NCBI GenBank assembly: GCA_965222705.1
Contig: CBDCUO010000023.1
Location: 62,001 to 126,000, forward strand
Origin: JAFMDF01 sp965222705
Lineage (GTDB): Bacteria; Bacteroidota; Bacteroidia; Chitinophagales; Saprospiraceae
Direction of reading: 5' to 3'
Length of the DNA stretch: 64,000 nt
Under the pieces are notes generated by a model. It was not told the origin of the DNA. It searched no databases and worked only from the letters and a program-made list of their open reading frames with translations. The first letter of the stretch is position 1, and each line of letters begins with the position of its first letter. Shown one piece after another: positions 52,940-62,300 of this stretch. The translations under genes and the position numbers were made by a program.

Positions 52940-55900
52940 TTATCGCCTGATTTCCAACCAGCCGCTGTACTGTTGTCCTTCTCCGTCGTCTAGTAGGTAA
53001 AAATAAGTGCCATCTGGTAAAAGTTGTCCTTCACGCCAAGTGCCATCCCACTCATTTTTATAGCCATCCATTATATAAACCTGGTTCCCCCAACGATTAA
53101 AAATCTGGAGGCTATTATTGGGAAAGTTTTCAATACCTTCAATTAGAAAGACATCATTGATACCATCGCCATTAGGAGATAAGCCCGTGTAGATAGTAAA
53201 AGGTTTTTCACTAGTACATTGGACAGTAACCATTACTTTTGCCGTATCACAAAAACCGCCTACGCAAATTTCGTATAGAAACTGCTCTGGAATGGAGTCA
53301 TTGCAATAATCGGTAATCGGAGAATAGGTAAGCGTCCCATCTGAATTGAATACTGCAATGCCATTGTCAGGTTGGTTAACCAAAGAAAAAGTATCCAGAT
53401 TGGTAAAAACATCATTAGCCAGTACATTGATTACGACCGGATCATTAGGATTAGTTGCAATAGAATCGTCATTTGCCGCAAAATCTGGCGGCGGCAAATC
53501 TCCACTAGTCACAGCGATTACTACAATGACCGTATCGCAAAAACCAAATTGGTCGCAAACTTCTATACAAGCCGTATCTACCCCTAATTCAATGCCCGTA
53601 TAAGTCAAGCAACCTGTTGTCCCATCTAAATCTATCAGGACCATTTCGCCATTTTGTTCCGGACAAAGGTCTTGAACGGTCTGAAAAGTCCCTGGAATAC
53701 CACTTAATGAGATACAAGTATTATTGGTATCCCCCACTTCAATGGTGTCTCCGATTATAATATCTTCATCACAAGCTATAACAGCGATTACCGTATCTAA
53801 ACAATTGTCAATATCTCTAAAAACCAACTGGTGAATTCCTGGTTCTGTAAAAGCTAAAACAGATCCATTTCCGCCATTACAAAATTCTACTAATCCAGTA
53901 AACACAAGTCCATCATTTGTGATAGAATAGGTTAGCAAAGAATCGTAAGCCAAAGGAAAACACATCTCTAATTGCTGACAATCAGTTGATTGTGTAAATA
54001 TAGTATCTGATGCGACAAAGGACTCGCAAACAATTGGAAGTTCCTGAACATTGACTCGAAGGGTCAAATTTATTTTTCTATTTTTATTATCAATAATACT
54101 AAAACAAGCCTCATCAGTCCCCTCCAATAGTGCTTCTATATTGATACATAGTGTATTAGAAATCAGTAGGATACTGGCATTTTCGCCCGATAATTCCGGA
54201 CATTGATTGGCAGATACTTCCGGATTAGTTCCAAAAATTTCTTCCAGGCAAAGCATTTCATTTTCTCCCTCTTTTAAAGAAATGACAATCAACGTATCTA
54301 TTGGAATATCGGTTGCGCAAGGCTGTTCTATTTTCAAAGTATCGGAGCAAGCGGTCGTCTTTCTAATTAAAATAACTTCGTGAGTACCAGATTCAAACTC
54401 GATTAATGTTCCATTAGGAGTGAGGTTGGTATTAACATCCAAAGTTGTCAATGAATTGGTCAAAGGGTGCCTAATGATTAATTTTCCATACGTATTAGAA
54501 GGTAAACCGCCCTGAATGATGACAACATCTTCCTTAAAATTCCAGTTTCCTCCTGGGTCCCAAAAATTTAGAGAATCCACTAAATCCTGTATATTCTGGA
54601 ATGCGCCCGAAAATTGTACCCCATTGACTGTCCATTCATTTAAAATATATGGACCTGAATCTCCCCTGCCTGGAAGCGTAAAATAAGTATAGGCATACAA
54701 AGTGTCAAATTCGCAACCTACCAAAGCACCCGAATAAGCCATTCCGTCAATCAATAAAGAATATTCGGATAAACTATCTAGGGGTACAGACAAACAAAAC
54801 GATCCCTTGGCGGCACAGTTAATTGAATCTAAGGTGAGCGCAGTACCCAAATCATCCAAAACACCCAAATCACAAGCCTGGGTAGTAATAATAGCTGAGG
54901 CAATTTGCATACAACCATTATCATCTGTTATAGTCAACTCATAAACCCCATTTTCCAAACCGGAAATTGATTGCTCCTCGCTTCCATTACTCCATAAATA
55001 GGCATAAGGCGGCATTCCCCCTTCAACTATAGAAGTAATCATTCCATTTCCTATTCCTTCTCCTGCCATTGCCACTAGCTCAATAGTAATTGGGGCAGCA
55101 TCTGGCAATAAGGCACTTACTGCCATTGTACATCCCCTCGCGTCTATTACTGTAACCATATAGGTAGCAGAAAAAAGCTGGTCCAAAACAGGGCTTGTAT
55201 CCCCTGTTTCCCAAAGAAAGCTAAAGGGCGCACTGCCGGTTAGTGGAGTCACTCGGAGTGAGCCTGTACTGTCGCCTACACAAATGGGTGGGCTAATATC
55301 CATCATTACATCAATCGTCGGGCAATTCATTTCACCAATCGAAATAGAGGATATAGCTGTACACTCATTTATATCTGTTACCGTTAAGGCATAATCTCCA
55401 GGACTTAAGTTAACTTGCATCGAGTCGGTAGAATTATTACTCCATGCAAACTGATAGGGAGGCGTACCGCCACTCACGGCAGGAGTAGCCGTTCCATTAT
55501 TTTCGCCAACCGGCATCACATCCTGTTTGACAATTTGTAAAATAAGCGAATCTGGTTCGATTATGGTAGCAGCAGCAGTCGCCGTATCGCCATTAGCATC
55601 GGTTACAGTGACGCTATAAGTTCCTGAAGATAAGCCAGTTATAGTAGAAAGGGTATCCCCTGTGTTCCATAAATAATGGTAGCTTGGCTCGCCTCCGTCT
55701 GCCTTTGCAATAATCAAAGCATCCAATTGTCCATAGCAATGGATATCCTGCTTGACAATTTGTAGCCCTATGTCTGAAGTTGTATTAGGTAAAGAATTGC
55801 ACAAAATGCCCATTCCTCTTACAGCTATTGGAACATCTGCTTCTCCAAAGCCTGAAACGGTAATTTGTTGTCCAACATTTGCATCGAGCATATTCGGGGG

Positions 55901-56461
55901 GACAAAAGGGTCGGTAAAATTATCCATTAAACTGATAATTCCTTCCGTACATTCTGAAGTATTATTGATCGAAAATAACGCAACTTTCACGCCTTTTTGA
56001 TAAAGAATATTGCTGGTCCCCTGAGTACCCAAGCCAATGGAAATGTAATCAAAATCGGGTGCTTCTGCTGGTCTATCAATCCTGCCCGTTTCAAAAAATA
56101 TCACCCCATCAATCAAATTAGTAACCGACCCAATCGTAAAATTGCCGCTTGGAGCTTTTAAAGTAATTTGAGCTGTACTGGTAATATTTTCTGGAAAGTT
56201 CCAGGTTGTGTCTGAAATAAGCGAAACCTGATAATCTCCATTCTCTAACTGTTCCAATTCCAGTTCAATCGGACACCGAGTAGTATCTCCTCCAAAATTT
56301 ACTTTATCCATAGCCACCAACTTACTTCCACTAAACAAAAGGATCATAAAGAAACCGAAAAAATTCCAAATACCCGTTCTCCAGTAAAAAACAACAGAAC
56401 ACAATTCGAAAGCAATTGAGTTTTTCAAATTTTTTAGAAAAAATAATTTATCAGTGTTCAT
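52940..56461 (-). CDS. T9SS type B (gliding-motility-associated C-terminal) SprB-repeat protein
   Basis: From the preferred start at 56461 (MNTDKLFFLKNLKNSIAF) there are about 1173 residues. A hydrophobic stretch (FFGFFMILLFSGSKLVAM) precedes a cohesin-like N-terminal domain. Four SprB repeats follow (for example GGEPSYHYLWNTGDTLSTIT, LSSGTYSVTVTDANG), then several beta modules, and a cadherin-like NPNDPVVINVLANDVF domain. The C-terminus TGLSPNGDGINDVFLIEG ... FNRWGNQVY is the gliding-motility-associated domain that sends proteins through T9SS with PorP/SprF-type help. It is likely a cell-surface adhesin. No PorP/SprF gene is nearby. A longer start at 56533 is possible. Confidence 0.87.
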   Translation of the reverse strand: MNTDKLFFLKNLKNSIAFELCSVVFYWRTGIWNFFGFFMILLFSGSKLVAMDKVNFGGDTTRCPIELELEQLENGDYQVSLISDTTWNFPENITSTAQITLKAPSGNFTIGSVTNLIDGVIFFETGRIDRPAEAPDFDYISIGLGTQGTSNILYQKGVKVALFSINNTSECTEGIISLMDNFTDPFVPPNMLDANVGQQITVSGFGEADVPIAVRGMGILCNSLPNTTSDIGLQIVKQDIHCYGQLDALIIAKADGGEPSYHYLWNTGDTLSTITGLSSGTYSVTVTDANGDTATAAATIIEPDSLILQIVKQDVMPVGENNGTATPAVSGGTPPYQFAWSNNSTDSMQVNLSPGDYALTVTDINECTAISSISIGEMNCPTIDVMMDISPPICVGDSTGSLRVTPLTGSAPFSFLWETGDTSPVLDQLFSATYMVTVIDARGCTMAVSALLPDAAPITIELVAMAGEGIGNGMITSIVEGGMPPYAYLWSNGSEEQSISGLENGVYELTITDDNGCMQIASAIITTQACDLGVLDDLGTALTLDSINCAAKGSFCLSVPLDSLSEYSLLIDGMAYSGALVGCEFDTLYAYTYFTLPGRGDSGPYILNEWTVNGVQFSGAFQNIQDLVDSLNFWDPGGNWNFKEDVVIIQGGLPSNTYGKLIIRHPLTNSLTTLDVNTNLTPNGTLIEFESGTHEVILIRKTTACSDTLKIEQPCATDIPIDTLIVISLKEGENEMLCLEEIFGTNPEVSANQCPELSGENASILLISNTLCINIEALLEGTDEACFSIIDNKNRKINLTLRVNVQELPIVCESFVASDTIFTQSTDCQQLEMCFPLAYDSLLTYSITNDGLVFTGLVEFCNGGNGSVLAFTEPGIHQLVFRDIDNCLDTVIAVIACDEDIIIGDTIEVGDTNNTCISLSGIPGTFQTVQDLCPEQNGEMVLIDLDGTTGCLTYTGIELGVDTACIEVCDQFGFCDTVIVVIAVTSGDLPPPDFAANDDSIATNPNDPVVINVLANDVFTNLDTFSLVNQPDNGIAVFNSDGTLTYSPITDYCNDSIPEQFLYEICVGGFCDTAKVMVTVQCTSEKPFTIYTGLSPNGDGINDVFLIEGIENFPNNSLQIFNRWGNQVYIMDGYKNEWDGTWREGQLLPDGTYFYLLDDGEGQQYSGWLEIRR

Positions 56462-56533
56462 AGAAAATAATTTCAGAAATATAGGATTTGATTTCCGGAA
56501 ATTATATACAAAAACCAAAAAGTCAATATCCAA

Positions 56534-57380
56534 TTTGGGTGCTGATTGTGATAAGGTTAAAAGATTGGGAAAGAAATGTATAAAAATCAGGCTCTAAGCT
56601 ACTCTTTACAATAAATAGACCAAATTATAATATGAATAAAAAATATTTTTATCAAAAAACACACATTTAGCACGGTTCTTGAAAAAGGAAAGCATAGTAC
56701 GCTTTGAAATACAGGGATAATTAACTCATTTAATCTAAGTATAAACTTGAGTCAACAAATTATTATCCAAACATTCCTTTAAGGAAACTACACATTTATA
56801 GAATTGTCCCTTCAAGGCGTACTCTTTTCTTTTATTTGCCTACCATTTGGATGTAGAATAAATTTCTCTTTATTTACAAAATAGAAACTCGCCCTTTAGA
56901 GCAGTTACTCCAACTAGTGCTATGTTTCAACTCTATGAAAGCACTTAAAGCCACTTCCTTATCAAATCCTGCCATTTCTATATGCTTTGGCCTTTCCCTT
57001 ATTTTATTAGTTCACTTCTGCAAAAAATGGACGATCCGGAATAAAGTCACAAAAAGACTGAAAAAATGATCTCTATGCCCAATTTGCTTTCTTATTCAAT
57101 AGTTCCTCCAAAAAAAACAGTCAAAACGGCCCGTCACAGAATTACTCAAAAAGAATATTTTTAAAAAATTTTTCGCATTTTTTTTCATTTTTTTTTGCTT
57201 TTACCCCTTAAATTCTCTCATATTTGAAGTATCACAATAAAAACAGCCTTCCATTTAAAATTGTGACAGCTCAAATCCCTTCAAAAAAAAACCTCCGGTA
57301 CATTGCTCCATTTTTTGTAGAAAAATGTGACTTCCTCCCAGCAAGTTAAAATATAAAAACCAGGCCAAACACCACTTATT
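56534..57380. other. AT-rich gap, no gene supported
   Basis: T- and A-runs are frequent, notably 57160-57215. CATATTTG at 57219-57226 is one base away from the TAnnTTTG promoter box and could serve the lipoprotein gene that follows. No other structure was recognised. Confidence 0.4.
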
Positions 57381-57878
57381 ATGACAAACATCAACAACAT
57401 CAAAATTGCCGCTTTTTTCTTAATGACCGCCCTATTTTCCTGCCAAAAAGAATTAAATATTGAAGTTGCCAAAACTTATCAGAATGTAGATCCAGCCATC
57501 TGGGCTTATTTTGAAAAATTTGAAAAAGAAGCGGCTAAAAGGGGACTAGATATTGACTTGGCTGCTGCTGGCATTACAGGCAGTATTGAAAAAATTCATA
57601 CACATGGAACGGTTGGTTTGTGTAATCACCGACTCAATGAGCCTAACCGCGTAATTATTGATACTGATTTTTGGAACAAAGCGAGCGAAAGCTCCAAAGA
57701 AATGATCATCTTTCACGAATTGGGCCATTGCTACCTGGCGAGAGGGCATAAAGACGATGCAAATAGCGACGGCACCTGTGCCAGTATTATGAGGAGTGGA
57801 AAAGGGGGCTGCATTGACTTTTATAATTCCTCTAACCGGCCTGCTTACTTAGATGAATTATATACTGCTACTAACTAA
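57381..57878 (+). CDS. small putative zinc metalloprotease lipoprotein
   Basis: The 165-residue protein has a lipoprotein signal (FFLMTALFSC, Cys21). The core motif is MIIFHELGHCYLARGHKDD: HExxH plus a third His six residues on, close to the metzincin HExxHxxGxxH layout but one residue longer. SIMRSGKGGC downstream may be a Met-turn. NRVIIDTDFWNKAS precedes the active site. It could be a surface-anchored peptidase or a zinc-binding remnant of one. The family is not one that I can name. It is separate from its neighbours. Confidence 0.65.
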   Translation: MTNINNIKIAAFFLMTALFSCQKELNIEVAKTYQNVDPAIWAYFEKFEKEAAKRGLDIDLAAAGITGSIEKIHTHGTVGLCNHRLNEPNRVIIDTDFWNKASESSKEMIIFHELGHCYLARGHKDDANSDGTCASIMRSGKGGCIDFYNSSNRPAYLDELYTATN

Positions 57879-57979
57879 AACGTGGAGCCATTTGACATTT
57901 GTGCAGCCGATCTGGTCAAGGCGGCATACAGCGATTGGATCGCTTGACTTTTTCTCATTTTAACAAGGGAATATTTTCC

Positions 57980-57987
57980 TATATTTG
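57980..57987 (+). promoter_or_regulatory. -7 box-like TATATTTG before deoxynucleoside kinase
   Basis: TATATTTG fits TAnnTTTG and lies 27 bases before the kinase start; no well-placed TTG -33 element is seen. Confidence 0.4.
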
Positions 57988-58014
57988 CTCAAAATAGGAA
58001 AATAGATTGCCTAA

Positions 58015-58653
58015 ATGTCATTAAGCTATCAATACATTGCCATCGAAGGAAATATCGGCGCAGGAAAAACGACCCTCAGTCAACTATTAGCCAAAGATTT
58101 TAACTATCGCTTAATATTAGAACAATTCACAGATAATCCATTCCTTCCTTTATTCTATAAAAATCCCGATCGCTACGCTTTTCAGGTCGAATTGTTTTTT
58201 ATGACCGAACGCTACAAACAGCTACAGGAGTTTTATGCTTCTCAGGATTTATTTCAACAGCAGACCATTGCGGATTATTTTTTTCTAAAAACACTCTTAT
58301 TTGCCAATAATAATCTTTTAGAAGAAGAAAATCGTTTATTTCAACAGCTTTTTCATACATTAAATGCCCGATTCCCGAATCCAGACCTATTGATTTATCT
58401 GCACCGTCCAGTGGAGGAATTGCTTGAATACATTGCCCAAAGAGGAAGAAAAATGGAAACCCCCATTGGAAAGGAATACCTGGAAAAGGTCCAACACGCT
58501 TATTTTGATTTTTTTAAAAACGCTCCCAATTTCCCCATTCTAGTATTAAATATGGAAGGGGTCAATTTTTTGGAAAATCCAGAAAAATATCAGCGCATCA
58601 TTGCCCTGGTAAGGAAAGATTACAAAAAGAAGGTTCATTTTTTAGAAGTTTAA
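58015..58653 (+). CDS. deoxynucleoside kinase
   Basis: The 212-residue P-loop kinase has IAIEGNIGAGKTTLSQLLA (P-loop at 11-20), the EQFTDNPFLPLFYKNPDR segment, LFFMTERYKQLQEF and the YLHRPVEELLEYIAQRGRKME lid. This is the bacterial deoxyadenosine/deoxyguanosine kinase type, which phosphorylates deoxynucleosides for salvage. The substrate preference cannot be fixed by eye. It complements the uridine kinase and nucleoside transporter elsewhere in the window. Confidence 0.9.
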   Translation: MSLSYQYIAIEGNIGAGKTTLSQLLAKDFNYRLILEQFTDNPFLPLFYKNPDRYAFQVELFFMTERYKQLQEFYASQDLFQQQTIADYFFLKTLLFANNNLLEEENRLFQQLFHTLNARFPNPDLLIYLHRPVEELLEYIAQRGRKMETPIGKEYLEKVQHAYFDFFKNAPNFPILVLNMEGVNFLENPEKYQRIIALVRKDYKKKVHFLEV

Positions 58654-58671
58654 TTGCCTCGGCATCCCTTA

Positions 58672-59238
58672 CTATTTGGGCAATTGCGCCTCGAATGCTT
58701 CTAGCAAGGCTTCGCCATCCCAATCAGAGGCATTGGGAGCAATCGGAATTCTGGTTTGTACTTTTTTAGTTAAGCACTTTGCTTCAAGCACAAATTTGGG
58801 CATTCCATTGTTTTCTTTTTTAACGCCGTTACGCAATTCGTCAATATCCACCACAACCCCCAAATCAGATCCCTCATTTAAATCAATCAGCTTGGATTTT
58901 ATCGCTGAAAGCGTGTCAAATAGATTATGCTTTAGGTTTCTTATTTTGGTCAAAATCAGGCCATCCCTAACGCTGGGGTACATATATTCATCCTTTAGCT
59001 GCGATACAAATAGCTCAATAATTTTCTCTACAGTATTGCATTTTTTGGAATAGACCGACTGACTAAATTCCTCATCAAAAACGTATAAATAAATGTTTAT
59101 TTGCGGTGCTAAAGGGTTGGAATCTTTGCTAAATTTAAAAGCCAAATCGAAGTTATTCAATTTGACTTTCCCCAATTTATTGATTTTGGTCAGGGTTTTA
59201 TCGGCCAACTCAACTAAATCCAAGTTTGGAAAACTCAT
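58672..59238 (-). CDS. hypothetical protein
   Basis: I do not recognise this 188-residue soluble protein. It has mixed alpha/beta character (NNFDLAFKFSKDSNPLAPQI, KIIELFVSQLKDEYMYP), no signal peptide, no membrane segment and no Cys cluster. It is convergent with the deoxynucleoside kinase and lies 117 bases upstream of the stop of the large esterase on the same strand. The frame is clean and codon use looks like that of its neighbours, so it is probably real. Confidence 0.6.
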   Translation of the reverse strand: MSFPNLDLVELADKTLTKINKLGKVKLNNFDLAFKFSKDSNPLAPQINIYLYVFDEEFSQSVYSKKCNTVEKIIELFVSQLKDEYMYPSVRDGLILTKIRNLKHNLFDTLSAIKSKLIDLNEGSDLGVVVDIDELRNGVKKENNGMPKFVLEAKCLTKKVQTRIPIAPNASDWDGEALLEAFEAQLPK

Positions 59239-59355
59239 CTGAGGGTACTTTATAAATTTGAGAATTAATCCTAATCGTAATAATATAATATCTAAGCATT
59301 GGAAATCGAGAGATTCGCAAAGGATTACCCCACCCCCAGTTCTATCCTTTCAACT

Positions 59356-62300
59356 TTACTGATTACTTTTTACGACCTTTTTAATAACTTCAGTTTTATC
59401 TATCGAAATTCGTACCAAATATAAGCCACTCGCCTGGTCGGACAAATCTATTCGAGCAAGTGGTGGGTTAGTTCGGTCAATTTGCATTCGGCGAATAATT
59501 ATCCCTAATTCATTCATCACTTCGACCGTCACGCTGGACTGGTAATCTTCTTTTAAAACAACAAAAAAATGGCTTTGAATCGGATTGGGAAATAGCTCGA
59601 CATGTATAGTTTGAAGTGGCTTTTCCAAGCTGGGAGAAGTCTGTATTCTCGATTCGGCGAAAATAGTTGCATCGCTTGTAAATTGTTCAAAAAGATTACA
59701 GCCATTGGTCATGCGAATCTCTCCAAAGCCTACATAGTAAGCATCATCAATCGCATTTAACAAATCCAGTTTGACATACCTGGCTGCCGTCGAGGGAATG
59801 CTGAAGTACTGTCCTTCTTCCTGTTCTCCCTGTGCAGTAGTTTCCGTAGCCGTATGGAAATGGCCCGTTCCAAAATTCACTCCATCGGTAGAAGTAGAAA
59901 TCAAAAAATCTCTAACCCCTCGCCGCTTTAAAACTATCCAGGAATGATAGGAATAATTCCATAATAAAATTCCGTCTATTGTTTGTATCGAACCTAAGTC
60001 AAAAATCAAGGTAGCACTGGTCCCATTATTTAGCCAGACTCCGCTATATAAGGACTCTCCTCCATGCAAAGCATTGGGATCATCTTCTGCGCTTAACCCA
60101 ATCCCGTTAATTAAATCGTTTACATCTCCTCCTACTGATTGTCCACTCACCAAATTGACAGAAACGGGCTTTATCAAACAAGAACTACTTGAAGGCGGTG
60201 GCGGTGGTGGCGTAGAGTATTGATAATAGACCGTTAGGGTCTGCGATGCCACATTTCCATTGGAATTGCTGTCGAAAGCAACATTAGCAGGTACCATAAT
60301 CGTCACATTTCCCTCGTTAATTGGGTCAAGGGTTACTTTATAAGTCGTGGCATCTAATTGGTAAAAACCATACCAATTGGCATTGCTAATATTCAAATCA
60401 TAACCGTCCAAACCGCCAACAAGCTCATTAAAGGAAATAGTAACCTCAAAATCAGCATTAACAGTATTACTACTAGTGCTTAAGGTAGCAGTAGGTGGGC
60501 CGTCTCCTATCGGGTTTTCTTGGTTTACTGTAACCGTAAAACTACAAGTCTCAGAATTGCCACAATCATCTGTGGCCTGATAAGAAATAGTCGTCACGCC
60601 CACCGAAAAGTTGCTGCCGCTGGAAGGGCCAGCTACCTGATTAACATTCACACCAGTATTTCCTCCCTCTCCGCTACAGGGAATCTCCAGGACATATTTT
60701 TTATAAACAAAATCAGGAATTAATTGCCACTGTCCGTCCCAAAAGTTCATATAAACAAAGTCATCACTAAAATTATTATTCAAATTGCTAATAAAATTGG
60801 TATAGGAAGGAGAGGTGCCATCTGTCCATTTAAACACCCCCTCCTGTTCACTATCACTTAAGCCAATTATTGCTAGTTCGTTGCCCAGTTTTTGCCTCAA
60901 AAATTCATTTTCTTCTTCTGAGCTAATCTTAGCCAAATGCCCTCCTGCTTGCTCAGTAGCTGTTTTAGCCAAGAGAAAACTCAAAGGATCATTAGATAGA
61001 TAGTACTGGCTTTGTTCAAAATCTCCTAAATACGTATAACCATTAATAAAAACAGCATCGCAGTTGCCACCGCTAGTTGTACAGGTAGTGCTGGCAGTTG
61101 GAGCAGCCCAATTGACCGCTGTACTGGTTTCATTGGCTCCAATCTCTACTACTATATTACTCGGACAACTTAGAGAAATAGTAGAAGAGTTATTACTTAA
61201 TTCTATATTGACGATGAAACTGCAAGTTTCCCGATTTCCGCAATCATCTGCTGCTTCGTATGAAATCGTATAAGAACCTGCTCCCAGAAAACTGTACCTC
61301 GGAGCACCTCCAATTTGGGTAAGAACAGGCTCGCCTGGACAATCAGTAGTAGCTGTTGGGTCCGGCCAATCTAATGTCATCTCGCTTTGCCCAGCAGGAA
61401 CTTGTAGTGTTACGGTAGCCGGACAACTAATATTTAGCGTCGTAGCTATTGGGGAATTCACCATAATATTAAAACTACAAGTTTCGGAATTGCCACAATC
61501 ATCCGTTGCTTGATAGGAAACAACGTAAGTTCCTGCGCCTAAAAAACTGCCGCTTGGAGGACCACTTGATTGAAAAACAGTCGCCCCACTAGGGCAACTC
61601 GTATTGGCTGTTGGGACAGACCAATTAGCTTGTACTTGATTTTGTCCGGCGGGGATTTGAAAGCTTTGATCTGAAGGGCAGTTTATGCTTAAATTGGTAG
61701 AAGTCGCATTCACCGTAATATTAAAACTACAAGTTTCGGAATTGCCACAATTATCCGTAGCTTGATAAGAAACAACGTAAGTTCCTGCGCCTAAAAAACT
61801 GCCGCTTGGAGGACCACTTGATTGAAAAACAGTCGCCCCACTAGGGCAACTCGTATTGGCTGTTGGGACAGACCAATTAGCTTGCACTTGATTTTGTCCG
61901 GCGGGGATTTGAAAGCTTTGATCTGAAGGGCAGTTTATGCTTAAATTAGTAGAAGTCGCATTCACCGTAATATTAAAACTACAAGTTTCGGAATTGCCAC
62001 AATTATCCGTAGCAGTGTACGTTACGGTGGTTGTTCCAATCGAAAAATTGCTGCCATTTGCACCGCCACTTGTTTGGTTTACTGTTACGCCATTTCCGCT
62101 GCTGCTATTACATGGTATTTCTAAAATATACTTTTTGTGAACCAGCCCGCTATTCAAATCCCATTTTCCATCCCAGGGATAGAGTACAGTAAAATCATTT
62201 TCTCCATTATTATTCAAATTATCAACAAAATTATTATAGCTTAAAGCACTCCCATCCACCCATTTAAAGCTGCCTTCCTGCTCCTCGTCACTCAATCCGA

